DNA of 64,000 bases. It comes from Ignavibacteria bacterium (GTDB taxonomy: Bacteria > Bacteroidota > Ignavibacteria > Tepidaquicellales > Tepidaquicellaceae). The notes under the pieces were generated by a model. The model made no database searches and had not been told where the DNA came from. It saw nothing but the letters and a program-made list of their open reading frames with translations. Position 1 is the first letter of the stretch. Every line of letters starts with the position of its first letter. Position numbers and translations under genes: made by a program. Shown here piece by piece: positions 44,249 through 54,084 of the stretch. Where the stretch lies: assembly GCA_016709315.1 (NCBI GenBank), contig JADJMZ010000005.1, positions 62,001 through 126,000 on the forward strand. Direction: 5' to 3'.

Positions 44249-45904
44249 ATGGATTTAGAATTATATATATTACTGCCTGTTCTTGTGGCGCTTTGCCTTA
44301 TAACTTTTTTTCTCGGATGGTATTTAAATTCAAAAGCTAATAAAACGAAAATAGACGGCGCTGAGAATGTAGCTAAGAGAATACTTACTGATGCTGAATC
44401 AAAATCAAAAGATTCAATATCCTCTGCTGAAAAAAGAGCCAAAGAGTTACTGATGGATGCAGAAAAAGCTTCACAGAATCTGAAGAAGGAAAAACTTCTT
44501 GAAGTAAAAGATGAATTTTACAAGAGAAAATTGAAATTCGACGAAGAAACAAAGGACAGAGAAAAAACAATTATTGAAGAAGAAAAAAAGATTAAAACAG
44601 AGAAAGACCTGATTGACAAGACAAAATCAGAATTAAAAAATCTTGAAGAGAATTACATAAGGTCAGAAAAAGAATATACAATCAAATCGGAAGAAGCGAA
44701 GATAAAATCCGAAAGCGCTGAAAAGATCATTTCTCAATACTCTGAAGTTTTGGAAGAACAAAAGATAAAGCTACACAGGATTTCTGGTCTGAGCGAAGAA
44801 GAGGCTAAGAAAGTGCTTTTTGAAAATCTGCTTAACGTGACTAAATTAGAAGCAGCTCAGAAAATTCAGGAAGTCCGTGAAGAGGCGAAACAGGAATGTA
44901 ACAGAATCTCAAAGAATATTGTGATACAGGCGATTCAGAGGACTGCTTCCGATCATTCAGTGGAGACAACAGTAAGCGTGCTTCAGATAAATTCGGATGA
45001 ATTAAAAGGAAGAATCATTGGCAAGGAAGGAAGAAACATCAGGGCTTTTGAAGCAGCGACAGGAGTGGATATTATTGTTGATGATACACCGGAAGCAATT
45101 ATCATTTCGGGATTTGACCCGTTCAGAAGAGAGATTGCAAGAGTTGCTATGGAAAGATTGATTGCAGACGGAAGAATACATCCTGCCAGAATTGAAGAAG
45201 TAGTGGAGAAAGTTCAGAAAGAATTAATAGAGGAACTCATAAGGGTTGGAGAAGCGACTTTGATAGACATGGGAATACAGGGAGTGCACAGGGATATTAT
45301 TACACTCATCGGAAGGATGAAATACAGATCGAGTTACGGACAGAATGTGCTTAACCATTCGATCGAAGTCGGTCATCTTGCCGGGATCATGGCGGCGGAA
45401 CTCGGACTCGACGCACAGATGGCAAAAAGAGCGGGACTGCTTCATGATATGGGAAAGACAATTGACAGAAGCATAGAAGGACCGCACGCTATACTCGGAT
45501 ATGAAGTAGCTAAGAGATGCAAAGAACATGCGATCATCTGCAATGCAATCGGCGCTCATCACGATGAAATGCCAATGGAACATCCGATATCCATACTTGT
45601 ACAGGCGGCGGATTCCATAAGCGGAGCAAGACCCGGAGCAAGAAGAGAATCAGTAGAAGCATATTCAAAGAGACTTGAAAAATTAGAAACGATAGCAACA
45701 TCATTTGAAGGAGTTGCGAAGACTTATGCAATACAGGCGGGACGTGAAGTAAGAGTGATAGTAGAGCAGGACAAGGTAAATGACGTATCCCAGGATCAGC
45801 TTGCAGCGGATATTGCTCACAAAATACAGGAAGAAATGGAGTATCCCGGACAGATTAAAGTTAATGTGATCAGAGAGCGCAGATCTATAGCTTATGCAAA
45901 ATAA
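44249..45904 (+). CDS. rny: ribonuclease Y
   Basis: 551 residues. An N-terminal membrane helix (LPVLVALCLITFFLGWYL) is followed by a long coiled coil (about 35-210), a KH domain (RIIGKEGRNIRAFEAATG) and an HD domain with catalytic H399-D400 (LLHDMGK). RNase Y starts mRNA decay at the membrane. A strong GGAGGA ribosome-binding site lies upstream. The gene follows the probable 6S RNA and precedes coaE by 21 bp. Confidence 0.97.
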   Translation: MDLELYILLPVLVALCLITFFLGWYLNSKANKTKIDGAENVAKRILTDAESKSKDSISSAEKRAKELLMDAEKASQNLKKEKLLEVKDEFYKRKLKFDEETKDREKTIIEEEKKIKTEKDLIDKTKSELKNLEENYIRSEKEYTIKSEEAKIKSESAEKIISQYSEVLEEQKIKLHRISGLSEEEAKKVLFENLLNVTKLEAAQKIQEVREEAKQECNRISKNIVIQAIQRTASDHSVETTVSVLQINSDELKGRIIGKEGRNIRAFEAATGVDIIVDDTPEAIIISGFDPFRREIARVAMERLIADGRIHPARIEEVVEKVQKELIEELIRVGEATLIDMGIQGVHRDIITLIGRMKYRSSYGQNVLNHSIEVGHLAGIMAAELGLDAQMAKRAGLLHDMGKTIDRSIEGPHAILGYEVAKRCKEHAIICNAIGAHHDEMPMEHPISILVQAADSISGARPGARRESVEAYSKRLEKLETIATSFEGVAKTYAIQAGREVRVIVEQDKVNDVSQDQLAADIAHKIQEEMEYPGQIKVNVIRERRSIAYAK

Positions 45905-45925
45905 TTTTTACAAATAAATTCTTTA

Positions 45926-46540
45926 ATGAATATGATAAGAAAAAGAAAATTAATAATCGGCTTAACCGGCGGCGTAGGATCAGGTAAAACTCTTGTCGCG
46001 AAGTTACTTGCAAGAAAAGGATTCAAAGTCTTCTATGCGGATCTTGTTGCAAAAAAGTTATATAATGAGGACAAGAATCTTGTGAAAGGTCTTGTTAAAG
46101 TATTCGGAAAGGATATTCTTAATTTCAAAGGAAAAGTAAATCTTCCTAAATTAAAAGAAATTATTTTTGCAAATAAAAAAAATTACGAAGCGATAAATAA
46201 ACTCGTTCATCCTGCTGTAATTAATTATCTAAAAAAGGAAATCAGGAAAAGCAAATATGAGCTTGTAATTGTAGAAGCAGCTGTACTTTTTGAAAGCGGT
46301 TTCAACAAATCCCTGGATTATGTAATTACTGTTTACTCAAACAAAAAAATCAGAATCGAGAGACTTATGCTAAGAGATGAAGCATCAAAAAGTGAGATTA
46401 ATCATCTGATGAAGTTTCAGATAGATGAAAAGATAAAGATGGAAATGTCGGACTTCGTTATCATGAATAATAAGACTGTTGACGACCTGAAGATGCAGGT
46501 TGAATTTATGAGTAAGGTATTGAAAGCTTTGCAGGGATAG
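45926..46540 (+). CDS. coaE: dephospho-CoA kinase
   Basis: 204 residues. The P-loop GLTGGVGSGKT (12-22) opens the domain; FKVFYADLVAKKLY, LVHPAV and the lid (LMLRD) follow. The enzyme phosphorylates dephospho-CoA, the last step of coenzyme A synthesis. It starts 21 bp after rny and is probably co-transcribed. Confidence 0.95.
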   Translation: MNMIRKRKLIIGLTGGVGSGKTLVAKLLARKGFKVFYADLVAKKLYNEDKNLVKGLVKVFGKDILNFKGKVNLPKLKEIIFANKKNYEAINKLVHPAVINYLKKEIRKSKYELVIVEAAVLFESGFNKSLDYVITVYSNKKIRIERLMLRDEASKSEINHLMKFQIDEKIKMEMSDFVIMNNKTVDDLKMQVEFMSKVLKALQG

Positions 46541-46678
46541 AACTGAAAAGACTTTAGGAATTAATTTCATTTAAGTGTTGCATAGGGTAAATTCATTTTA
46601 CTGAAATAACAGTTAAGGGGTTTTGCATTCAGTTTTTTATTACTGGTAAAATTTATATCTTAAGAAAAAAAATATTTA

Positions 46679-47044
46679 GTGATTTCAAAATTCATACCGG
46701 CATTTCTGATTTTTGTTTTTTCCATTAATATTAATTCAAATTTATTTTCTTATCTTTTATTCAAAGCAAATCAGGAAAAGATTATTGCCAGTTGCTGCGA
46801 GAAGAAAGTAATTGATTGTAATGCCAGATGTTTTTTGAGCAAGTCATTTGACAAAAATGAAAAAGAGAAAGAGGCAACCGGAGAAAATGAGAATTTAAGA
46901 GTAAATTTAAATTCGGTTCTTTACTGCGAGACAAATGAAACAAACACAATACTTTTCAATAACCGCGAAATAGTTTTTCATCATTCATTATTTAATACTT
47001 TAACAGGTCATTCTGTCACAGAGGATCATCCTCCCAAAATCTAA
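46679..47044 (+). CDS. small cysteine-containing protein at the head of a copper cluster
   Basis: 121 residues from a GTG start. A hydrophobic N-terminus (FIPAFLIFVFSININ) is followed by NQEKIIASCCEKKVIDCNAR (C39, C40, C47) and CFLSK (C51). This arrangement is found in a family of short proteins beside TonB copper receptors in Bacteroidota. A charged linker and a His/Asn-rich end (FHHSLF, GHSVTEDHPPK) follow. The cysteines and histidines could bind copper. The role is inferred from position and residues. Confidence 0.65.
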   Translation: MISKFIPAFLIFVFSININSNLFSYLLFKANQEKIIASCCEKKVIDCNARCFLSKSFDKNEKEKEATGENENLRVNLNSVLYCETNETNTILFNNREIVFHHSLFNTLTGHSVTEDHPPKI

Positions 47045-47132
47045 AATCAGTTTTACTAAATTTCACCTTTATAAAACGCATCCGGTAAATTAACCGCCGG
47101 TAATCTGTTAATTTAAATTATATTAAAATTAT

Positions 47133-47930
47133 ATGAAAAAAATATTTTTATTGTCAATTATTCTATTTGCAGCTTTAGTTATACAATCATGTTCTGACGA
47201 CTCTGTTACAAATCAAGATCCGCCTGTTAATGACAACCTGACGTTAATTGGCACACAATACTCAAACGGAATGAAAATCAATTTGTACAGCGATACTGTT
47301 CTTTTTACAGGTTACAATGATTTATATGTCGAAGTTAAAGATTCCGTTTCAGGAATATATGTAAATGACGCTCATGTAGAATTGATGCCAATGATGAATA
47401 TGGGTTCTATGAGTCATTCATGTCCTTTTGATAATCCTTCAAGCTCAACACCAGTGAACGGAAAGTTTCCCTGTGACGCTGTTTTTATAATGCCTTCTTC
47501 TGCAGGTAACTGGACACTGGAAACAAACATACATAATCATATTACAAATGAAAAAGCAAGTGTGATTTTTCCTCTGACAGTTACCGAACCGGTATATTCA
47601 AAACTGAAATCTAAAACCGTAAACGGAAGTACATATTTTGTATCAATGATAGAGCCCTCCAAACCAAAAGTAGGAATAAATGACCTGATGCTAAAAGTCA
47701 ACAAAAGAGTAACAATGATGGATTTCCCGAATGATTCGGCTTATACATTCAGCGTATATCCATGGATGCCTTCAATGGGTCACAGTTCGCCGAATAATGT
47801 AAATCCGGTTTATACCACTCAAGGTATGTACGACGGGGATGTTAATTTTACTATGACAGGAGACTGGAGAATAACGTTGAAGTTCATTGAAAGTCCTCAG
47901 GATTCATTGTCATTTGATCTGGTATTCTAA
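47133..47930 (+). CDS. methionine/histidine-rich lipoprotein, YtkA-like
   Basis: 265 residues. The lipobox VIQSC places the lipid cysteine at C20. Two similar beta domains follow (about 40-150 and 160-265), of the kind annotated as YtkA/FixH-like. Each carries a Met/His patch: HVELMPMMNMGSMSHSC and YPWMPSMGHSSP. Such patches bind Cu(I). It sits between the small cysteine protein and the copper-type TonB receptor, so it may hand copper to or from the receptor. Inference from motif and context. Confidence 0.75.
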   Translation: MKKIFLLSIILFAALVIQSCSDDSVTNQDPPVNDNLTLIGTQYSNGMKINLYSDTVLFTGYNDLYVEVKDSVSGIYVNDAHVELMPMMNMGSMSHSCPFDNPSSSTPVNGKFPCDAVFIMPSSAGNWTLETNIHNHITNEKASVIFPLTVTEPVYSKLKSKTVNGSTYFVSMIEPSKPKVGINDLMLKVNKRVTMMDFPNDSAYTFSVYPWMPSMGHSSPNNVNPVYTTQGMYDGDVNFTMTGDWRITLKFIESPQDSLSFDLVF

Positions 47931-47978
47931 TTTTTTCATAACGGGGGAAGTCCATGCTTCCCCCTTTAATTTCATAAA

Positions 47979-49982
47979 ATGAATTTCAGAAAAATATTTT
48001 TAAATGCAGTTTACTCTGTTATATTTATTACTTCCATTTTACATGCTCAGGAAGCTGACACTTCTTTCAGGCATTATATTATAGACAAGGGCATTAATGT
48101 AAGCAGAATTAATTTATCTAAAGAGGAGCTCGGATTTTATAAAAGCAGTGATCTGAATTCAACTGAAGAGATTTTAAACAGATTGGGAATTTCTTTTATC
48201 AGACGAGGAAATTACGCCCCGGAGCCGGTAATCCGCGGCTTGAATACAAATCAAACGGATATTACCATAAACGGAATGAAAATCATGCCTGCATGTACAG
48301 ATAAGATGGATCCTGTAACCTCCTATGTAGAAACAGAAAATCTTGGTGAAATTGAAATAGAATCCGGTACAGGAACAGGCAGTCTTTTATCCAATTCAGG
48401 AGGAAAAATTGATCTGGGACTTTACACTCCTAAGTTTTCTGAAAGCTTCAGATATAACGGGAATATAAAATCAGGATATCAGTTAGCTTCCGAAAATTAT
48501 AAAGGAAGTTTTAATCTGAATTTAACGGATAGAAAGTTCAGCATTAATGTAAACACTACATTTAACACAAGCGGCGATTATAAAAAAAGCGGAGGAATTG
48601 CAGTCTGGAATTCCGGCTTTAAGAAATATAATTTTTCTCTGAACGGTTCATATAAGCTTAAAAGCAAAGATTTAATAAACATAAACGGAATAATAGATGA
48701 CGCTTATGATGTTGGTTATCCGGCGTTACTGATGGATGTCGGCTCTGCCAAAGCGAGAATTATCGGACTCGATTATCAGGCGGATAATTTTATGAAATTT
48801 TTTAATAACATGAGATTTAAAATTTATTATAATAAGGTAGATCACATTATGGATGATTCCAGGAGGCAAAACGGATTCAGAATGGATATGCCCGGCAAAA
48901 CGGAAACTTTCGGGAGTTCATTAACAGGATCAGTTTATTTTGACTCAAAGACACAATTGACATCCGGTTTTGAATTTACTAATTCGCTTATCAGCGCCGA
49001 TATGACAATGTATTTCAGCAATAACATTCCAATGTATATGGTAACATGGCCTGATATAAGAAAAAATGCCATTAATTCAAAATTTTCTTTGCTCAGATCA
49101 GTTACAGATAATTTAACGGTATCCCCCTTCTTTGGATTCGGATATCAGAATTCAGATATAGGAAACATAGTTGGGTTTAATTCACTGCAAATATTTTATT
49201 CAGATTTAAAAAAGTCATCTTCACGAAATTTATTTTCGGGAGGCGTAAAGATAAGTCAGAGAATCACAAATTCTGTTTTAGCCGAACTGACGGCATCTTA
49301 CTCAGAGAGATTCCCGACTGCAAGTGAGGAGTTCGGATTTTACCTCTATAACAAATTTGATAATTATGATTACATTGGAAATCCGGAATTAAAAAACGAA
49401 AGTTCTTATCAGTTAAATCTCGGAGTTGATTACTCAAAACACAATTTATCATTTAAGACGAACGTATTTGGTTATTTCTTTAGCGATTATATTATGGGTG
49501 TATTTGATAATTCTGTTTCTGCTATGACACCCGGATCAAACGGAGTAAAATTTTACAGTAATACCGGAAACGCATTAATAACCGGATTTGAGATGAACTT
49601 AATGATGAATCTTTCAGAAAAATTTTCTTTGGTTACAATTGTTAATTATATTTACGGAAAAGAATTTAACGAAGACCCTTTGCCTTTAATACCGCCTTTG
49701 AATTCCACTTTTAGCATAAGATATTCGAATAAGAATTATTTCATACAACTTGAAGAAATATTAAACGCTCCTCAGAACAGAGTCAGTAAGCGAAACAGCG
49801 AGTCAGCTTCGGCAGGTTACGCTATTTCAAATTTACGGGTCACTGACAGAATAAATAAATGGTTTAGTATCAGCGGAGGCATTGAGAATATTTTTGATAA
49901 AGAATATTACAATCATCTTGACTGGCTTAAGATTCCTCAAAAAGGAAGGAACATTTATTGCGATCTGAAAATCAGTTTCTGA
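47979..49982 (+). CDS. TonB-dependent copper receptor, OprC/NosA-like
   Basis: 667 residues: signal peptide (residues 1-23), plug domain (about 40-150), then a 22-strand-type barrel ending in NIYCDLKISF. The plug carries PACTDKMDPVTSYVE, with C106 and M110 forming the CxxxM motif. VDHIMDD carries H289 and M291, the HxM motif. In Pseudomonas OprC these two motifs together bind copper, and both are present here. It is the third gene of the cluster, 48 bp after the lipoprotein. Copper import is the likely role. No nos genes are in the window. Confidence 0.88.
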   Translation: MNFRKIFLNAVYSVIFITSILHAQEADTSFRHYIIDKGINVSRINLSKEELGFYKSSDLNSTEEILNRLGISFIRRGNYAPEPVIRGLNTNQTDITINGMKIMPACTDKMDPVTSYVETENLGEIEIESGTGTGSLLSNSGGKIDLGLYTPKFSESFRYNGNIKSGYQLASENYKGSFNLNLTDRKFSINVNTTFNTSGDYKKSGGIAVWNSGFKKYNFSLNGSYKLKSKDLININGIIDDAYDVGYPALLMDVGSAKARIIGLDYQADNFMKFFNNMRFKIYYNKVDHIMDDSRRQNGFRMDMPGKTETFGSSLTGSVYFDSKTQLTSGFEFTNSLISADMTMYFSNNIPMYMVTWPDIRKNAINSKFSLLRSVTDNLTVSPFFGFGYQNSDIGNIVGFNSLQIFYSDLKKSSSRNLFSGGVKISQRITNSVLAELTASYSERFPTASEEFGFYLYNKFDNYDYIGNPELKNESSYQLNLGVDYSKHNLSFKTNVFGYFFSDYIMGVFDNSVSAMTPGSNGVKFYSNTGNALITGFEMNLMMNLSEKFSLVTIVNYIYGKEFNEDPLPLIPPLNSTFSIRYSNKNYFIQLEEILNAPQNRVSKRNSESASAGYAISNLRVTDRINKWFSISGGIENIFDKEYYNHLDWLKIPQKGRNIYCDLKISF

Positions 49983-50167
49983 AAACAGCTAATGATTTGA
50001 ATTTTTACGGAAATCAGTAATTATAATTTTTAATTTCTTCAAACACTCCGGTTGTAATTTTAATAGTTCAATCCTTTCCTTCACAATAATAGATTGTTAA
50101 TATTTTGACGATTGGGTAAATTGACGATTAATTTTTCCATAAATTTTTAAAACAATAAAAAATAATT

Positions 50168-51841
50168 ATGTGCGGAATCGTATGTGTATTCGGTTTAAAC
50201 AGCAGTGTAAATGAATTAAGACCGCGGATACTCGAAATGTCAAAGAAGATACGTCACCGTGGTCCTGACTGGTCGGGAGTTTACAGCGATGATAAAGTAG
50301 TTTTTGCTCATGAACGGCTTGCGATTGTAGATCCTAAATCAGGCGGGCAGCCGTTGTACAGTGAAGACAAAGAACTGATACTTGCGGCAAACGGTGAAAT
50401 ATATAATCATCAGGAATTAAGAAAAGAAGTTGAGGGATACAGATTTCAGACAGAATCAGACTGCGAAGTAATTCTAGCTCTTTACAAAAAGAAAGGAATC
50501 AGATTCATAGAAGAGCTGAACGGAATTTTTGCATTCGCTCTTTATGATAAAGTTAATGATTCATATTTTATAGCGAGAGATCATATCGGTATAATTCCTT
50601 TGTACATTGGATGGGACAGATCCGGAAATTTTTATGCTGCTTCGGAATTAAAAGCTCTCGAAGGTGTCTGCAATAAAATACAGGAATTTCTTCCCGGACA
50701 TTATCTGTACAGCAAGGAAGGACAGGAACTTAAGCAATGGTATAAACGCGACTGGACGGATTACGAAAGTGTCAAAGATAATTCATCAGATATTGAATTA
50801 CTGAAATCCTCTCTTGAAAGCGCAGTTCATCGCCAGCTTATGTCTGATGTTCCTTATGGAGTGCTTCTTTCGGGAGGACTTGATTCATCAATAATTTCCG
50901 CAATAACAAAAAAATATTCTGCAAAAAGAATAGAATCCGGCGACAGGCAGCAGGCGTGGTATCCGCAGCTTCATTCTTTTGCAATAGGACTTTCGGGATC
51001 CCCTGATCTGGAAGCGTCAAGGAAAGTAGCGGAGCACATAGGATCAGTTCATCACGAAATAAATTTTACTATTCAGGAAGGACTGGATGCAATTAAGGAT
51101 GTGATCTATCATCTTGAGACTTATGATGTTACGACTGTCAGAGCTTCCACCCCGATGTATCTTCTTGCAAGAGTAATTAAATCCATGGGTATAAAAATGG
51201 TTTTGTCAGGTGAAGGAGCGGATGAAATTTTCGGCGGATATCTTTACTTTCACAAAGCTCCGGATGCAAAATCTTTTCATGATGAGACCATACGCAAATT
51301 AGGAAAGCTTCATTTATATGACTGCCTCCGCGCAAATAAATCCCTTGCTTCATGGGGAATTGAAGGGCGTGTGCCTTTTCTGGATAAAGAATTTATGGAT
51401 GTCGCAATGAGATTAAATCCAAAAGATAAAATGGCAGATTCAGATTCGGGTAAAATGGAAAAATGGATCCTCAGAAAAGCATTTGAAGATTATCTTCCTG
51501 AAAGCATTGTGTGGAGACAGAAAGAACAATTCTCTGACGGAGTCGGATACAGCTGGATTGATACATTGAAAAAAGTTGCGGAGGATGAGATAAGCGATGA
51601 ACAGCTTAAAAATGCTCAGTATCGTTTCCCGGTTAATCCCCCTATGTCAAAAGAGGAATACAGATACAGAAAAATATTCAGCGATTTATTTCCTTCGGAT
51701 TCAGCGGCTGCATGTGTTCCATCAGTTAAATCCGTTGCCTGCAGCACACCTGAAGCTCTGGCATGGGATGCGTCTTTTCAGAATGCAAATGACCCGTCAG
51801 GAAGAGCTGTAAAGAATGTTCATATCGAGGGATATAAATAG
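50168..51841 (+). CDS. asnB: asparagine synthase B (glutamine-hydrolysing)
   Basis: 557 residues. The N-terminal nucleophile C2 (MCGIVCVFG) marks the glutaminase domain; the pyrophosphate loop SGGLDSS at 235-241 marks the synthetase domain. Other family marks are GAxD in LSGEGADEIFGGY and EGRVPFLD. The enzyme makes asparagine from aspartate, glutamine and ATP. Length and end (NVHIEGYK) fit the E. coli AsnB type. It stands alone. Confidence 0.97.
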   Translation: MCGIVCVFGLNSSVNELRPRILEMSKKIRHRGPDWSGVYSDDKVVFAHERLAIVDPKSGGQPLYSEDKELILAANGEIYNHQELRKEVEGYRFQTESDCEVILALYKKKGIRFIEELNGIFAFALYDKVNDSYFIARDHIGIIPLYIGWDRSGNFYAASELKALEGVCNKIQEFLPGHYLYSKEGQELKQWYKRDWTDYESVKDNSSDIELLKSSLESAVHRQLMSDVPYGVLLSGGLDSSIISAITKKYSAKRIESGDRQQAWYPQLHSFAIGLSGSPDLEASRKVAEHIGSVHHEINFTIQEGLDAIKDVIYHLETYDVTTVRASTPMYLLARVIKSMGIKMVLSGEGADEIFGGYLYFHKAPDAKSFHDETIRKLGKLHLYDCLRANKSLASWGIEGRVPFLDKEFMDVAMRLNPKDKMADSDSGKMEKWILRKAFEDYLPESIVWRQKEQFSDGVGYSWIDTLKKVAEDEISDEQLKNAQYRFPVNPPMSKEEYRYRKIFSDLFPSDSAAACVPSVKSVACSTPEALAWDASFQNANDPSGRAVKNVHIEGYK

Positions 51842-52007
51842 TCTTCATTAGCAAGGCTGGCACTTCATTTTGTTCCATAAATTAAAATTGATTCTTCTTT
51901 AGAATATCTTTAATTTATAACATCCAAAAATAAAGGAGGTTGTCTTCTTCGAACATGACCATAGAAACAGTTTTAATCATCAGGTAAATTATCTTAACGG
52001 CAAGGTT

Positions 52008-52490
52008 TTGGTTTTAAATCAAAATTACGAACCGCTTACGATATGCAATGTCAGAAGGGCAGTTGTACTTATATATTTGGGCAAAGCGGAAGCAATATAC
52101 TGCATAGCCGAAAAAAAAGTCAGAAGTATCAAAAGGAGTTTTGAATATCCGAGCATAGTCAGACTTATATTTTTTGTCAGAGTTCCTTTTAAAAAAATAA
52201 TATTATCAAGAAAAAACATATTAAGAAGAGATAACCATAAATGTCAGTATTGCGGAGCTGCGACAAATCTGACTGTTGACCATGTTATGCCAAAATCAAG
52301 GAACGGCGAAGACAGCTGGGAAAATCTTACCACTGCCTGCATAAAATGCAATAATAAAAAAGGAAACCGTACCCCGGAAGAAGCGAAAATGCATTTAATG
52401 AATTTACCAAAAAGACCTTCCCATATTACTTTCATTAAAAATTTTGCCGGCAGTATAGATAAAGAATGGAAACCTTATTTGTATATGTAA
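52008..52490 (+). CDS. HNH endonuclease domain protein
   Basis: 160 residues. The zinc/HNH core is CQYCGAATNLTVDHVMPKSR, then CIKCNNKKGNRTPEEA. The N-terminal VLVLNQNYEPLTICNVRRA is typical of a widespread HNH family in Bacteroidota. The start is uncertain: the TTG at 52008 has no ribosome-binding site. The strong AAAGGAGG at 51932-51939 sits in front of a different frame (a short ORF from TTG 51940 to TAA at 51985), while the correct frame stays open upstream (LNGKVLVLNQN) without an ATG. A small indel upstream would explain this. Substrate unknown. Confidence 0.85.
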   Translation: MVLNQNYEPLTICNVRRAVVLIYLGKAEAIYCIAEKKVRSIKRSFEYPSIVRLIFFVRVPFKKIILSRKNILRRDNHKCQYCGAATNLTVDHVMPKSRNGEDSWENLTTACIKCNNKKGNRTPEEAKMHLMNLPKRPSHITFIKNFAGSIDKEWKPYLYM

Positions 52491-52579
52491 TTCTTCTGTT
52501 TTAAAATCAATTTTAAAAATTTCAGTTCACTGAATACAAATCATTTTAACTTTTATTATTTTCAAATTAAATCTATATA

Positions 52580-54070
52580 ATGGAAAAATATTTATTATAC
52601 ATTAACGGAGAATTCCGTGAATCTTCTGACGGTAAAACTTTCGACGCAATAAATCCGGCTAACGGAGAAGTCATCGCAAAAGTATCAGAGGCTACAATTG
52701 AAGATACAAGAGCCGCGATAAAATCAGCAAGAGACGCTTTTGACAGCGGCGTATGGAGTGATATGCCCGGGGAAGAAAGAAGCAGGATCATTAAACAGAT
52801 TGTAGACAAGATCAATGAAAATGCAAAGATGCTGACAAAACTTGAAGTAATGGATTCAGGGTCAACAATAAGAAAAGCAGGTGAAGATATTTTCCTCTCT
52901 GCAAAAAGTATGAATTATTTCTCGAAAATGGCTGCAATGGATATGGATGAGAATATTGAAGGATTATCAAAAGCAGGGGTCAGTAAAAATATTATCAGAA
53001 GAGAACCTGTGGGAGTCGCTGCGCTAATTATTCCATGGAACTTTCCTCTTAAAATGGCGATCTGGAAGATCGGACCGGCGCTTGCTGCGGGCTGCTGCGT
53101 GATTTTAAAACCTGCTCAGGAAACATCTTTAACAGCGTGTGAACTTGCAAAATTAATTGATCAGACTGATATTCCCAAAGGAGTTGTGAATGTTATTACC
53201 GGAAAAGGCAGTGTTATTGGAACAGAGCTTGTATCAAATCCCGATGTAGATAAAGTGGGATTTACAGGTTCAACTGATGTAGGAAAAATTATTATGAAAA
53301 ACGCTGCTGTTAATCTGAAAAAAATAACACTTGAATGCGGAGGAAAATCAGCGAACATAGTTCTTGATGATGCAGACATTGATATGAGCGTTGACGGTGC
53401 TGTGTATGCTGCTTTTTATCATCAGGGACAATGCTGCGAAGGTGGAACACGGCTTCTTGTTCAGGAAAAGATTTATGATGAATTCATTGAAAAGCTTAAA
53501 AATAAAATTTCTCTGATGAAGACTGGCGATCCGATGGATAAGACTTCTGATTGCGGACCTGTGGTTAATAAGAAACAGTTTGACTCAGTAATGAATTACA
53601 TTAAAATCGGTAAAGAAGAAGGAGCGGAGATATTGACCGGCGGCAAAGGAACAGATACAACCGGATTTTATATAGAGCCGACAGTTTTCATTAATGTTAA
53701 TAATAAAATGAGAATTGCGCAGGAAGAAATATTCGGACCGGTGCTTGTAGTTATTAAATTCAGCGATGATGATGATGCAGTCAGAATAGCAAACGATTCT
53801 ATATTCGGACTTGGCGGGGCTGTATGGTCGGGTGATGATGAAAGAGCTATGAAGATTGCAAAGAGACTAAGAACCGGAACCGTATGGATCAATGAATATC
53901 ATTTATTAAGTGACAGAGCTCCTTTTGGCGGATACAAGCAAAGCGGGATCGGAAGAGAGTTCGGACCTGAGGGAATTAAGGAATATACCGAAGCCAAGCA
54001 TATTCACATTGACGAAATTAAAGACAGAAGCAAAAAATTCTGGTACGATACTGTAGTCCCGAAAAGCTAA
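52580..54070 (+). CDS. aldehyde dehydrogenase, NAD(P)-dependent
   Basis: 496 residues of the ALDH superfamily. The catalytic cysteine is C286 in GQCCEGGTR and the general base is E252 in TLECGGKSAN. The cofactor segment PWNFPLKMAIWKIGPALAAG and the late motifs QEEIFGPVLVV and PFGGYKQSGIGRE are intact. It oxidises an aldehyde to an acid; the precise substrate cannot be read. It is followed 14 bp later by an acetyltransferase-like gene. Confidence 0.95.
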   Translation: MEKYLLYINGEFRESSDGKTFDAINPANGEVIAKVSEATIEDTRAAIKSARDAFDSGVWSDMPGEERSRIIKQIVDKINENAKMLTKLEVMDSGSTIRKAGEDIFLSAKSMNYFSKMAAMDMDENIEGLSKAGVSKNIIRREPVGVAALIIPWNFPLKMAIWKIGPALAAGCCVILKPAQETSLTACELAKLIDQTDIPKGVVNVITGKGSVIGTELVSNPDVDKVGFTGSTDVGKIIMKNAAVNLKKITLECGGKSANIVLDDADIDMSVDGAVYAAFYHQGQCCEGGTRLLVQEKIYDEFIEKLKNKISLMKTGDPMDKTSDCGPVVNKKQFDSVMNYIKIGKEEGAEILTGGKGTDTTGFYIEPTVFINVNNKMRIAQEEIFGPVLVVIKFSDDDDAVRIANDSIFGLGGAVWSGDDERAMKIAKRLRTGTVWINEYHLLSDRAPFGGYKQSGIGREFGPEGIKEYTEAKHIHIDEIKDRSKKFWYDTVVPKS

Positions 54071-54084
54071 AACTATATAATTCA

